Positions 9,830 through 22,482 of a DNA stretch of 64,000 nt are shown here, piece after piece. Position numbers and translations under genes: made by a program. Origin of the DNA: Siphonodentalium dalli (taxonomy: Eukaryota > Mollusca > Scaphopoda > Gadilida > Siphonodentaliidae); contig CP136067.1 in the NCBI GenBank assembly GCA_032622095.1, forward strand, positions 122,981,030 to 123,045,029, given 5' to 3'. Under the pieces are notes generated by a model, which worked only from the letters and a program-made list of their open reading frames with translations, did no database searches and had not been told where the DNA came from. Numbering within the stretch: the first letter of the stretch is position 1; each line of letters begins with the position of its first letter.

Positions 9830-11031
9830 ATGAAGTTTGGTGATGATCGGATCAGAGATGTGGTATGTAGGATGTGTCAAAGGATTTAGTGATGCAAAGA
9901 GTAAAATCCAAGATGGCCACCAGCGACCATGTTTTTGGCCGAATGATCATAAAATGACTCATTCCCATCTACATGTAAATGTCAACATTCATTACAAATT
10001 TTGTGATGATCAGACAAACAGTACGGCCTGTAGCCCGCGCCAATGGATTCAAATTTGAAATCTAAGATGGCCACCAGCGGCCATGTTTTTTGGCCGAATT
10101 ACCCCAAAATGACTCGTTCCCATCTACATGTCAATGTCAACATTCATGACAAATTTCATAAAGATCCGACCAAAGATACAACCTGTAGTCCGCGCGAAAG
10201 TATTTAGTGATGCAAAGAGTAAAATAGAAGATGGCTGACGGCGGCCATGTTTTTGGCCAAATGACTCGTTCCCATCTGGATGTCGCCCCGATGATCCATA
10301 TGAAGTTTGGTGATGATCGGATCAGAGATGTGGCCTGTAGGATGTGTCAAAGGATTTAGTGATGCAAAGAGTAAAATCCAAGATGGCCACCAGCGGCCAT
10401 GTTTTTTGGCCGAATGATCATAAAATGACTCATTCCCATCTACATGTAAATGTCAACATTCATTACAAATTTTGTGATGATCAGACAAACAGTACGGCCT
10501 GTAGCCCGCGCCAATGGATTCAAATTTGAAATATAAGATGGCTACCAGCGGCCATGTTTTTTGGCCGAATTACCCCAAAATGACTCGTTCCAATCTACAT
10601 GTCAATGTCAACATTCATGACAAATTTCATAAAGATCCGACCAAAGATACAACCTGTAGTCCGCGCGAAAGTATTTAGTAGTTGCAAAGAGTAAAATAGA
10701 AGATGGCTGACGGCGGCCATGTTTTTGGCCAAATGACTCGTTCCCATCTGGATGTCGCCCCGATGATCCATATGAAGTTTGGTGATGATCGGATCAGAGA
10801 TGTGGCCTGTAGGATGTGTCAAAGGATTTAGTGATGCAAAGAGTAAAATCCAAGATGGCCACCAGCGGCCATGTTTTTTGGCCGAATGATCCTAAAATGA
10901 CTCGTTCCCATCTACATGTAAATGTCAACATTCATGTCAAATTTTATGATGAACAGACAAACAGTACGGCCTGTAGCCCGCGCCAATGGATTCAATTTTG
11001 AAATCCAAGATGGCCACTAGCTGCCATATTT
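9830..11031. repeat. Higher-order tandem repeat, ~470-bp unit of three ~157-bp subunits
   Basis: The motif GATGATCGGATCAGAGATGT recurs at 9,842, 10,312 and 10,784 (spacing 470 and 472). Inside each unit AAGATGGC...GCGGCCATGTTTTTTGGCC recurs three times at ~157 bp. Short ORFs reading through these units on both strands are repeat artefacts. The array continues after 12,180. Confidence 0.9.
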
Positions 11032-12178
11032 TTAGTCGAGTTTTTTTCCAAAACTCGACTTATAGTTTGATGAGGGACGGTGGGTGGGCGGGCGGGCGGG
11101 CGGGCCATTTTTCACTGATTTTAGGCTCGTCAGCGCAACAACTTCAACAAACGTTATATGATTCGATTGAAATTTGGGATATTGGTGTCTCCCAAGAATA
11201 TCTCGGACGAGTTCGAAAACCGGCCTGGTCCGATAAAATTTGATTGAGTTATAGCCCTTAATTAGTCATTTTTCACGAATTTTCAGCTCGTTGGCGCGAT
11301 AACTTCAACAAACGTTATCCGATTTGATTGAAATTTGGTATATAGGTGTCTCCCAAGAATATCTCGGTCAAGTTCGAAAACCGGCCTGGTCCGATAAAAT
11401 TTGATAAGAGTTATGGCCCTTAATTAGTCATTTTTCACGAATTTTCACCTCGTTAGCGCGATAACTTCAACAAACGTTATCCGATTTGATTGAAATTTGG
11501 TATATAGGTGTCTCCCAAGAATATCTCGGACGAGTTCGAAAACCGGCCAGGTCCGATAAAATTTTATAGAGTTATGGCCCTTAATTAGTCATTTTTTCAC
11601 AAATTTTCAGCTCGTTAGCGCGATAATTTAACAAACATCATCCTATTTGATTGAAATTTTGATATATAGGTGTCTCCCAAGAATACCTCGGACGAGTTAG
11701 AAAACCGGTCCGGTCCGATAAAATTTTATAGAGTTATGGCCCTTAATTAGTCATTTTTTCCACAAATTTTCAGCTCGTTAGCGCGATAATTTAACAAACA
11801 TCATCCTATTTGATTGAAAATTTGGTATATAAGTGTCTTCCAATAATATCCTGGACGAGTTCGAAAACCAGCCTGGCCCAATAAAATTTGATAGAGTTAT
11901 GGCCCTTAATTAGTCATTTTTCGTGAATGTTTAGCTCGTTAGCGCGATAACTTCAACAAACGTCCTTCGATTTGTTTAAAATTTGGAATAGACATACTTG
12001 CCAAGAATATTTCGGACGAGTTCGAAAACCAGCCTGGCCCGATAAAATTTGATGGAGTTATGGCCCTTAGTTCGTCATTTTTCGATTTTACCTATTAATT
12101 AGTCTACCGATACTGATGCACACCAATTGGCGGTTGCCACCGAAAACGAGACACAGCATCTCTGATGCCACCTCTTGT
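11032..12178 (+). mobile_element. Helentron-like element with six ~162-bp repeats, inserted in the 470-bp array
   Basis: Begins near TCGAGTTTTTTTCCAAAACT with a (GGGC)n run at about 11,080-11,105. The tandem core is marked by GCCCTTAATTAGTCATTTTT at 11,254, 11,416, 11,577, 11,739, 11,902 and a variant at 12,063 (spacing 161-163). It ends with GCATCTCTGATGC then CACCTCTTGTT. The surrounding array motif (GGCCATxTTTTT ... CCCCAAAATGA) is split by it, so it is a younger insertion. Confidence 0.8.
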
Positions 12179-12985
12179 TTGGCTACTATTGCCCCAAAAT
12201 GATTCGTGCCCAACTAGGGGCCACCCCAATGATGAATGTGAAGTTTGGTGATGATCCGATCAGGGTTGTGGTCTGTAGGGTGTGTGAAAGTATTTAGTGA
12301 TGCAAAGAGTGAAATCCAAGATGGCTACCCGCGGCCATGTTTTTTGGCCGAATGATCCTAAAATGACTCGTTCCCATCTACATGTAACTGTCAACATTCA
12401 TTACAAATTTTATGATGATCAGACAAACAGTACGTCCTGTAGCCCGCGCCAATGGATTCAAATTTGAAATCCAAGATGGCCATCAGCGGCCATGTTTTTA
12501 TGCCGAATTACCCCAAAATGACTCGTTCCCATCTACATGTCAATGTCAACATTCATGACAAATTTCATAAAGATTTGACCAAAGATACGACCTGTGGCCC
12601 ATGCGAAAATATTTAGTGATGCAAATAGTAAAATCCAAGATGGCTGACGGTGGCCATGTTTTTTGGCCAAATGACTCCAAAATGACTCGTTCCTATCTGG
12701 AGGTCACCCAGATGATCCATATGCAGTTTGGTGATGATCGGATCAGAGATGTGCTCTGCAGGATATGTGTCGAAGGATTTAGTGATGTAAAGAGTAAAAC
12801 CCAAGATGGCCACCAGCGGGATCCTAAAATGATTCGTTCCCATCTACATGTAAATGTCAACATTCATGACAAATTTCATAAAGATCAAACCAAAGATACG
12901 ACCTGTAGCCCGCGCCAAAGGAAATTATTGACTGACAGACACACGCACACGCGGACGACGGACGCCAACCCATGGCAATAGCTCA
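12179..12985. repeat. Continuation and end of the ~157/470-bp array
   Basis: Diverged units with TGATGATCxGATCAG at about 12,249 and 12,733 and several AAGATGGC/CGGCCATG subunits. The block ends with an ACACGCACACGCGGACGACG microsatellite and then TAGCTCAAACTAAC...AAGTTGAGCTA, a terminal stem-loop near 12,980-13,010. An isolated fragment of the same family is at 61,376-61,470. Confidence 0.8.
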
Positions 12986-13010
12986 AACTAACAAAATAAG
13001 TTGAGCTAAA

Positions 13011-13569
13011 AAGTACCGTTATTTGTTTTTATTTGTATTTTTTGCGGTGTTCCGATAATCTGAACATATACACGAAAAGCCATTATGCGTATCAAATATT
13101 CAAAAATACTTTTAATACTGGTTGTATTAGTTGTTGAAATCGACAATAATTAAATGGTTAATCACTTCGTTTTAGAAACACATTTAGCCAAACGCGGCGA
13201 AAATGACGAAATAACGGTTCCTGCACACGGAGGCATATGTTTGCCCTACCCGCGTCATAGCAATTCAGCAGGACCTCCAGCATCATATCATATTAGCAGG
13301 ACCACTTGACCAGGGGTAATACCCCCACTCAATACTATATTCGTTAGGTTATTATTATATATTTATAGATAACCGCATAAGCCAACGCTGTTGGGTTACA
13401 ATTAGTGTTCTATATATCATAATGGTGGGCCCGTGATCAGGTCATCATTAAGAGATATATGTCGTAATAGTGGGCTCGATAGGCGTATACGGTCCACACT
13501 TACGTATCTATAGATGGTAAAGAATATGCGTCATTACGTATTTATATCTGATAAGTCTATGCGGATCGG
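13011..13569. other. No feature seen
   Basis: Unique-looking AT-rich sequence without a supported ORF. Confidence 0.4.
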
Positions 13570-13765
13570 GTGAACAGGCAGCAGCATCATCAGTCACAAC
13601 AACAGCCATTACAGCAACACCAGATACTACAACACCATCAGGGAAAACAGCAACAAAGCGACATAACATCCTGCTTTGATGATCCAATGGCCAATGTCCA
13701 GGAAGATTTTATTTTCAGTTGTTGTTGTTGTTGTTGTTGTGGTCGTCATCATCGTCGTTGTTGTT
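13570..13765 (+). repeat. CAG/CAA-rich then TGT-rich microsatellite pair
   Basis: 13,575-13,665 is CAG/CAA/CAT-rich and 13,717-13,760 is (TGT)n with CGTCATCATCG. The 74-residue frame through it (Gln/His-rich, then poly-Cys) looks like a repeat translation, not a protein. CAA and TTG tracts are complementary and could fold into a hairpin. Confidence 0.6.
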
Positions 13766-13849
13766 CCTCTTTCTCAAAAGTTACGAACGATTAATAGAAT
13801 ACCAGCATCGAATGAAAACATCACCCATACATAACCTGATTACGAATGC

Positions 13850-16800
13850 ATACACTTGTTCCGAACAGGTGGTACGAAGAAAAAAGGCGGTATAGCTTTT
13901 TACTACCGTTCGAAGTATAACAAGTTTTTTCGAGCAAGTAACAAAATAAATGACTACGCAGTGTGCGCTGAATTTTCAGGAAAATTGCTCAATTTGTCTT
14001 CTGATATTGTTTTTGTATCTGCTTATATACCGCCTAGCAACTCTTCATTTTGGAAATCGAATCATAAAGATGAAAATGCGTTCTCAATTATAGGGAACGC
14101 CCTTTCGAAATATAATTCGAATGAACTAATTATTCTCGGTGGGGATTTGAACGCACGTACCGGAGAACTACCGGACTACGTTGCAATGGACAGTGATAAT
14201 CATATTAATCTACCTGATGATTATTTATTAGATACAGACAAACCCAGACTTACTATGGACAGTGCCGTCAACGCATTTGGCAGGCAACTTTTACAATTAT
14301 GCCAGAGTACAGGTATTAGAATAGCTAATGGCAGATCAGCTGGGGATAGGATAGGCCACTTCACGAGTTATCAGTATAATGGTACAAGCGTGGTCGATTA
14401 CATAATATTAACGGATAGATTTCTGCATACAGTAGATTATTTCTGTGTTAAACTACCTTCGGAGTATTCAGACCATTGCCAACTAGCTCTTCACTTTGTG
14501 TATCCCTGTTCAACTCCAAGTCACAAAGCTGTAACTACAAAATTTACTTATGAAAAACAAAAAATTAAACTAAAGTGGAATAGTTTAAGTAAACACAAAT
14601 CGTGCCATTTAATTAATTCACCTTCCGTGAAGCACGAATTGACTCAGTATCGATTACGCGCATACTCTGAGGACAAACAGGGAGTAACCGAAGCGTTAGA
14701 TGATATAATGTGTATTATGAACAAAATAAACAGGCACGCCTGCTCCAAGGTTACAGTGAAGAACAGAAATGTACGCAAAAGAAAATGGTTTGATAACAGG
14801 TGTAAAGACTTGAAAAAGAGTTTCGACAGTATTGCGAGAGAAATTAAAAATAATCCCTTTGATACAAACATAAGAACCAAATTTTTCATAATAAAAAAAT
14901 CATATAAGAAGGAATTGAAACGTAAAAGAAGAAAATTCTACGCGGAACTCCATAATAGTTTGGACGAATTAGAAACAGCTGACCCTCAACAATATTGGCG
15001 AATTATAGATGACTTAAGAAATAAAAACAATAAACCCTCGGATGATCTGGATGCTGACACAGCTACTGACTTTTTCAAAAATCTGTACTGCCCTACTGAG
15101 CCTAATTCTTCAGGAAGTGGTCCACCAATATGTCGATCTAAAACACCAGACATATCTCTCAATAATGGTCCAATCACTGCGGATGAAATTCTGTCCGCCG
15201 CGAGCGAGCTTAAAACAAGAAAGGCAGTTGGTCCGGATCAGATTTCGAATGAATTTCTTAAATGTGCAGTACCTCTAATGACTGCCGAATTTGTTCAAAC
15301 GTTCAACAACATTTTACAATAAGGATATTACCCACCTGAATGGAGTCAGTCTGTTCTCAGTTTAATACATAAAAAGGGAGCAAAAGACGATCCCAATAAT
15401 TATCGTGCAATAGCATTGAGCTCGTCAGTAGGGAAACTATTCAATAAAATTATTAATCACAGATTAGCTACATTTATCGATGCTAACAACATATTCAGCG
15501 AAAACCAATTCGGCTTTACCGTGAGTACTGGAAAAAGTACAGTCGACAGCGCCTTTGTCCTACATGCGTCAATACAGAAATATAAATCCTCTAAGAAACC
15601 TGTCTATGCAACATTTGTCGATTTTAGGAAAGCTTTTGATACTGTTAATCGACAAATTCTTTTTAGAAAAATGGAAACAGCTGGCATTTCAGGATTTTCA
15701 TTGGAAATATTAAAATCACTATACCAGTCAAGCCTTTATAGCACAAATACAAGTAAAGGTATCGGTCCTTCACATCTCTCCACAATTGGAGTACGCCAAG
15801 GATTTATATTATCGCCCTTACTATTTAAAATATTCATTGATGACATTAAGGACATTGTCGATGATAAATGTGAACCGTTACGTATTGGATCTAGCGCGCT
15901 CAATCATTTGCTCTTCGCAGATGACTTAGTTTTGGTCTCTGAGAGTCCAGAAGGACTTCAGCGATGTCTAGACAAACTCCAGTCCTTCACGCGACAAAAT
16001 GCCCTGTCAATAAACACGGAGAAGACGAAATGCTTGATTTTCAGAACGAGGAATCCAAAAGTTCACCCTCAGTTTTTCCTTGAAGATAATCCCTTGGATC
16101 TAGTTACCGAATATACCTATCTCGGAATGACGTTTTCCAGCACAGGAAAATTCACGCAGGCCGTAAATAATTTGAGTGGCAAAGGACGAAAAGCTCTTTA
16201 TTCAATATCTCGTGCGTGTGCAAATAAAGCGCCCCTCCCTCTAAAAACTTCCCTTAAACTGTTTGATAAGTTAATCAAGCCTATACTTCTATATGGCAGT
16301 GAATTATGGGCAAGTGAATTAACAATAAAAAATCACGAACGTTATCCGTGTGAGAAACTTCATATCACACATTGCAAACAAATACTTGGAGTCGGTAAAT
16401 ACGCTTCAAACAATGCAGTCAGAGCTGAATTAGGGAGCTATCCGTTATATATTGACGCTTTATGTAGAATGGCTTCATATGCGGTTAAAATCTCACCCAG
16501 ATGTACGAGTGGCATATTAAGTGATGCAATGCGCGAACAGCGCAGCGTGGTAGCTGGGAATTCGATATTCAAAAGTCTGGAGTCATTTGGCTTGACTATA
16601 CCCTCCGACATTACTAACAATAAGCCTCTAATTAACAAGCTTCTAAAGTCATTTAAACGCCAGCTTCGTGAAAATCAAACTGAAAACTTCAGAACAAGTA
16701 TGCGCGATGGTGTTTCAAAATCTGGTAAAAATAAATTAATAACATATCGACTTTTTAAAAGAGATATTGTCCTAGAACCTTATCTTTTAAATACAGCGTC

Positions 16801-17376
16801 GCTAGCTGACCGCTCAGCATTTACACGTCTAAGAATAAGTAATCATTCTCTTGCCATTGGAAAGGGTCGTCACGCCCAACCACCGATTCCTTTAGCCAGA
16901 AGATTATGTGTTTGTGTAATGAAGAAGCTATCGACGATGAGAGGCATTTCCTAATTGATTGTCCAACATTTCTTCCTATACGGAATGAACTCATTAAAAT
17001 TGTGGATGACAATTTTATCAATTTTCGATTGATGAGTAGATTGGACCAACTCACACATATATTAGCCAATGACTCAGCTCAAATATGCTCCCAAATCTGC
17101 AACGTAGTCAAGCGGTTATTCGAGGCCAGATCACAGTAAAATAGACAAATTACATGTGTTGAATCATGGAACATAACTCACTCTACAGATAAGAATATAC
17201 GCAATTAATGAATATATATATACATGTATTATGCTATTATCACTATTATTCAATGTATGTAATGTCAATATATTGTATGATGTCACATGATACACTGTTA
17301 ATATTATTATACATGGCAACCTGTCCCTATAATGGGGCGTCTTTTGCTGAATAAATCTATCTATCTATCTATCTAA
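13850..17376 (+). mobile_element. Non-LTR retrotransposon (LINE), 5'-truncated, (ATCT)n tail
   Basis: One endonuclease-RT reading frame is followed by a 3' UTR with AATAAA and a (ATCT)4-5 tail at 17,355-17,376. The 5' portion of the endonuclease is missing, as is usual for LINE copies truncated during reverse transcription. The clade is not certain; it differs from the CR1/L2-like copy at 32,700-35,942. No target duplication was identified. Confidence 0.9.
13856..17139 (+). pseudogene. LINE ORF2: APE endonuclease plus reverse transcriptase, broken by one stop and one frameshift
   Basis: 13,856-15,322 encodes the C-terminal part of an APE-type endonuclease: GGDLNA at residues 95-100, SVVDYIILTD at about 178-187, SDHC at 205-208, then a basic linker and the RT start. 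A single in-frame TAA at 15,320 interrupts it. The frame continues unchanged through 15,323-16,954 with RT motif A (FVDFRKAFD, Asp and Asp present), GVRQGF-ILSP, and FADD (the YxDD-box equivalent). Around 16,900 a frameshift moves the C terminus to the frame ending at 17,139, which carries a Cys-His knuckle (CLCNEEAIDDERHFLIDCP). The protein would cut DNA and copy its RNA in cis. Two lesions and the 5' loss make this copy inactive but fairly young. Confidence 0.92.
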
Positions 17377-17640
17377 CATGATCATGAAGAAAATGGTCAA
17401 ACTGACCAAACACGGATATAATAATGAATGGGCTGTAGATTCAGACAACGATTAAATTTCAATAAACTTCATCAACATGATATTCTCGTTTTCGTTATAT
17501 ATCTATAAGCGGGGAGATAGTGAGTGGATTATTGGGAATTGTAGAGTGAGAAACGATACGTAATGATAAAAGGCGCATTAAGAGCCCGAAAATTTGAACT
17601 TTAAATATTGTTCTGTGTCATTTTAACTTTCAACCACTGC
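17377..17640. other. Spacer, no feature seen
   Basis: Sequence between the LINE tail and the following minisatellite. Confidence 0.4.
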
Positions 17641-18190
17641 GCTTGTATTGTTAACATTCATTCATAATGAGTGTCTTGTGTCCCTTTAGACTTTAGAGTG
17701 CATTGTGTTCCTTTAATATTCAAACACCAATATTGCATCACGTCCCTTGCCGCGTGTTTCTTTAACATTCATTCATAATGAGTGCCTTGTGTCCCTTTAG
17801 AGTGCATTGTGTTCCTTTAATATTCAAACACCAGTGCGTTTATTGTGTTTCTTTAACATTCATTCATAATGAGTGCCTTGTGTTCCTTTAGAGTGCATTG
17901 TGTTCCTTTAATATTCACATACCAATATTGCATCACGTCCCTTGCCTCGTGTTTCTTTAACATTCATTCATAATGAGTGCCTTGTGTCCCATTAGAGTGC
18001 ATTGTGTTCCTTTAATATTCAAACACCAGTGCGTTTATTGTGTTTCTTTAACATTCATTCATAATGAGTGCCTTGTGTTCCTTTAGAGTGCATTGTGTTC
18101 CTTTAATATTCACACACCAATATTGCATCACGTCCCTTGCCTCGTGTTTCTTTAACATTCAACACATTGAGTGTATTGCCCCTTTAATGA
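17641..18190. repeat. Minisatellite with alternating ~91 and ~104-bp units
   Basis: AACATTCATTCATAATGAG (or its diverged form) starts at 17,653, 17,764, 17,855, 17,959, 18,050 and 18,154, giving spacings 111, 91, 104, 91, 104. Two unit types alternate (ending CACCAATATTGCATCACGTC or CACCAGTGCGTTTATTGTG), a ~195-bp higher-order period. Confidence 0.9.
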
Positions 18191-19185
18191 TGTCATATCG
18201 TGTGTACATACAAGACAGTATAACACTATGATTATGTCTGTATCTGTTGTTGGGAAGATGTGAAATATAAATTTCAAGGTTCAGTTCAGTCGTGTAGTAA
18301 TTTCGTATACGTGAAACGCTCTTCATTCATGTGTTACAAACGGGAAGTTGTACTATTTTTGAAAGCAATCACGATACCTCCGTGTAAAATAACCCAATGC
18401 TGTGGTGTAACAGGTTTGTAGTCAACTAACCCAGAGTGACTTAATTCACAATGAAGTAGACTGCTGCAGATGCGATATGTATTGTTTATCCAGAGCTTAA
18501 GTGTGTAAACATCACATTTTGCTCGTCACGCTATGACCATATATACATGTACACATAATACAATCATACCTCAGTTTAAGTATGTAAACATCGGATTTGC
18601 TCATCAGACGATAAGCTGACAATATTTACGCATGGTCAAATTAGATTCATGCATAAAGGTAAGGTAATTTTTGATATGGTCATGTTTTTTGTTAAGACCA
18701 TGTTCTAACATAGATCGATAAATAAGTTAAAGGTCGTTATATTCCAGTCAAATCTATTGGTGATCGAATTTGATAACTATTTTATTGGAACAACTAAGAG
18801 TATTATTTACGTGAGATCAATGAGTCCAATTATTATAAATAATACATTGCAGGTATCTGTGGACACCCGATTGCCACATTTAGTGATCACGTGATAAACT
18901 GATCAAATGTCCAGGTGACGTACTATATGTATGCATAACTCAATAAGCCGTTTATATGTACAGGTGAAGTATTAAGGCGATAAGCTGCTGACGTGTACGG
19001 GTGATCATACATTGCAACCCGTGAAACTAAGTTGATGTTATGGCCGTGTTTTGAGAAGTTTGGGAGATTACTTATATTCGGTATGAAATTCTTTTTCATG
19101 ACAATATTCTGACAAAATTCTTTTCGATCTATAAATTGCTGCTTTTTATAATCCATTGACTCGTGTGATTATTATCCTCTTCTAT
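18191..19185. other. No feature seen
   Basis: AT-rich, unique-looking. Small ORFs only. Confidence 0.4.
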
Positions 19186-19550
19186 ATGCTCAGTTGCTCT
19201 TTTTTTCCTTGCTCACTTGCTCTTTTTTCCTCACCTCTTGCTCACTTGCTCTTTTTCCCTTGCTCACTTACTCTTTTTCCCTTGCTCACTTGCTCTTTTT
19301 CCCTTGCTCACTTGCTCTTTTTTCCTCACCTCTTGCTCAGTTGCTCTTTTTCCCTTGCTCACTTACTGTTTTGCTCTTTTTTCCCTTGCTCACTTGCTCT
19401 TTTTCCCTTGCTCACTTGCTCTTTTTTCCTCACCTCTTGCTCTTTTCCCCTTGCCCACTTACTCTTTTGCTCTTTTTCCCTTGCTCACTATTTTCTCTTA
19501 TTCCCTCTCCCCTCTTGCTCATTTGCTTCCCCCCCCCTCCCCTCTTGCTC
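19186..19550. repeat. Polypyrimidine minisatellite (~20-bp CTTGCTCACTTGCTCTTTTT unit)
   Basis: About 360 bp are almost pure C/T on the plus strand, built of CTTGCTCACTTGCTCTTTTT and TTTTCCTCACCTCTTGCTCA variants. All three plus-strand frames are open over most of it (145, 119 and 128 codons) simply because stop codons need purines. These are not genes. Confidence 0.95.
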
Positions 19551-19768
19551 TGATGTTACGTATGTATATACGTGTACAATGTCTAACATGTGACCTCTGG
19601 TGAAATAGCGATATACGATGCTCAATAACTTCATCGTGATAGAGAAGTAAAGAATAAACGCTCTTTATTATTTATGTGAGAGCAATGACATTCAAATTAT
19701 TTCAAGTAAAACATTGTGGACATATTCCAATTATATGATGGAATAGACGGGACGGCGTCTGATGGACT
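19551..19768. other. Spacer, no feature seen
   Basis: Nothing supported. Confidence 0.4.
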
Positions 19769-20802
19769 GGTCCGAGTCGCTGCCATCTTGGCCATTTATC
19801 ACCATCAGTATGAATGCATACATTCCAGCGTTTATCATCAGCATGGTATGAATCATTCTCGACGTGTTGGTCATTTTGTCGTTGATTACAAACAATCAAT
19901 TGGTACAGCGATAAGCATAACAAATTGAAAATGTCTTGCATCATCATGTTTTCAGTTCAAAATAACAATAACATCAAAGTAACTCCAAGTATTGCATGTT
20001 ACAGCGTGTACATATTATTTGAGCGTATGTATGCATAGTTCGATAAGCTGCTAATATGTACGTGTGATACGATTATGTGACGTATTAGCATTAACGCGAT
20101 AAGCAGCTGAGATTATTGTGGAAAATCTCTTGTCAAACAAAATATTTTTACCACGATAGAACCCAGAAAGATATTATTATTGAAAAGATAATCGATTATT
20201 CATGCATTTATTGGTGATGACATAATTCAAGTTCACATATGGTAGGATATACAATATTTAAAGTGTTCATTTTTAATCCCAGTCCGAGTCGCTGTCATCT
20301 TGGCCAATGTCACCATCAGTATGAATGCATATATTCCAGTGTTTATCATCAGCATGGTATGAATTAATCATTCTCGGTGTGTTGGTCATTTTGTCGTTGA
20401 TTACATACAATCAATTGGTACAGCGATAAGCATAACAAATGGAAAATTTCTTGCATCATCATGTTTTCAGTTTGTTCAAAATAACAATAACATCAAAGTA
20501 ACTTAAAGGGTTGCGTGTTACAGCGTGTACATATTATTTGAGCGTATGTATGCATAGTTCGATAAGCTGCTAATATGTACGTGTGATAAGATTGTGTGAC
20601 GTATTAGCATTAACGCGATAAGCAGCTGAGATTATTGTGGAAAATCTCTTGCCAAACAAAAGATTTTTACCACGATAGAACCCAGCGAGATATTATTATT
20701 GAAAAGATAATCGATTATACATGTATTTATTGGTGATGACATAATTCAAGTTCACATATGGTAGGATATACAATATTTAAAGTGTTCATTTTTTTAATCC
20801 CA
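19769..20802. repeat. Tandem duplication of a ~512-bp segment
   Basis: TCCGAGTCGCTGCCATCTTGG at 19,771 recurs at 20,283, and both copies run through TACAGCGATAAGCATAACAA, GATAAGCAGCTGAGATTATT and end AAGTGTTCATTTTT-AATCCCAGT. Identity is high with small indels. The 70-81 codon ORFs inside (both strands) are not conserved in the second copy. Confidence 0.9.
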
Positions 20803-20904
20803 GTTGACAGAATCAGACATTTCTTCGGATGAATACGCACTATCCAGTAGGTAGGAATATTCATCTGTTGTTCAAAATACAGTAAGATGTATGTGTGTTT
20901 GAAT

Positions 20905-21335
20905 CTTTACGCAAATAATTTGGTTAAGCCGTCTTAACCAAATTATTTAATTGATGTGTCAGACATTTAATAGTCGGCCGAGATTATTTTCAGTAAGATG
21001 TATGCCTGTCTGAACCTTTAAGCACACAATTTGGTTAAGCCGTCTTAACCAAATTATTTAGTTGATGTGTCAGACATTTAATAGTCGGCCGAGATTATTT
21101 TCAGTAAGATGTATGCCTGTCTGAACCTTTAAGCACATAATTTGGTTAAGCCGTCTTAACCAAATTATTTAGTTGATGTGTCAGACATTTAATAGTCGGC
21201 CTAGCTTACAAAAAAAAAAGCAACTTCACACGATGACTTGTTAGTCAACAATATACGCACATGACGCTCTGACGACCTGCTCTATGAATTGGTTAAGCCA
21301 TCTTAAACTGAGATTATTTAGTTGCAGACACGCAA
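20905..21335. repeat. Hairpin tandem repeat, 111-bp unit
   Basis: A near-perfect stem-loop, TAATTTGGTTAAG-CCGT-CTTAACCAAATTA, occurs at 20,917, 21,028 and 21,139 (units exactly 111 bp apart) with a decayed fourth copy near 21,284. Between stems lies TGTCAGACATTTAATAGTCG and GTAAGATGTATGCCTGTC. Confidence 0.9.
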
Positions 21336-22474
21336 TAGTCGGCCGATATTATTTCAGTAAGAAGTATTCTTCACAAAAATATAAACACATGTGACGCTCT
21401 GACGCCCATATCGAAAATATACTTACGCCCATTTGTATCAACGATTCTCAAACATACTCAAAATACACTTACGCCCAAGTTTACGATTGCCGTCAAGGAG
21501 TGGCTCTATATTCTTATATAACCACGAAACCCTCTTTAAATTTGGAAAACCCCTTAAAAGAGGGGTTAAAGTGAAATTTCAGCGTGGCCCCATATCTAAT
21601 ACCAATACGTATGTAAATATGTACATACATGTATGTGCAAAGTTTCATGCTTTAGTCAGACAATTTTAATAATTGTCTTGAAATTTGTATTTAATCTACT
21701 CCACTGTGTTATAGTGGACCATATAGTGAATATTTATCGTCGTTTGATTTGCACCGAGTGAACAACTGCAAATCGTCACACCGACAGGACATTGGGAATT
21801 CCCATGTTTATTTATATATTTCTGACGTCACATGAATACAGTTTCTTCAAACATCGCCATCAGAGACCCCTAGCGTTATTTCACGTTTTAATCATTGATT
21901 TCGAATTCCTAATCATTGGTTTGACCGGAAATAGTAGATTGCGCAATTAGATATTGAATTAAAAGAACGTCATTAAGTTTGCATTGGTGATAATTTATAT
22001 CTTTTAAATGTAAGAATGACAATAAGGTCTATTAGTTTTATAACGATAATCATTGCTTGTGAGAAATCGTCTATTGGTTTGAAATATCTTTATTGATTAA
22101 GAAAATATGGCTATTGAAACGGAGTGTACGTTTATTGAATATGCGCGAATCTTACTAATTGTGTGTTATTAGATATTAGTTGAACAGTGAATACTATTAA
22201 ATTAAAATAGAACATTAATTTTGCATCGGTCAACATTGATTACGAATCTATATCTATTAAAACGGAACTGTCTCTTATTGAATCCAATAACGATTATTGG
22301 TTTGGAAATGGTGTCTATTCGTTTGAAATAGATGGCCATTGATTAAGAAAATATGGCTATTGAAACGGAACTGTCTCTTATTGAATCCAAGAACGACTAT
22401 TGTTTTGAAAATAGAGACTATTGTTTTCACAAACAACCACTAACTTTTATTTCATGTAATTTCCGACCGAATGG
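21336..22474. other. AT-rich sequence with a short internal repeat
   Basis: GATTAAGAAAATATGGCTAT, then TGAAACGGA, occurs at about 22,094 and 22,342, within ~250 bp of loosely repeated TATTG-rich sequence. No gene supported. Confidence 0.45.
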
Positions 22475-22482
22475 CCGCCCAT

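Noticed and set aside
9837-12981. ORFs such as 12,601-12,981
   Set aside because: Translation of the tandem AAGATGGC/GGCCATG repeats, not independent genes.
13570-13794. Gln/His-rich then poly-Cys ORF
   Set aside because: Microsatellite translation; no start context or partner exon.
19156-19603. Three overlapping 119-145 codon ORFs
   Set aside because: Polypyrimidine repeat lacking stop codons in any plus frame.
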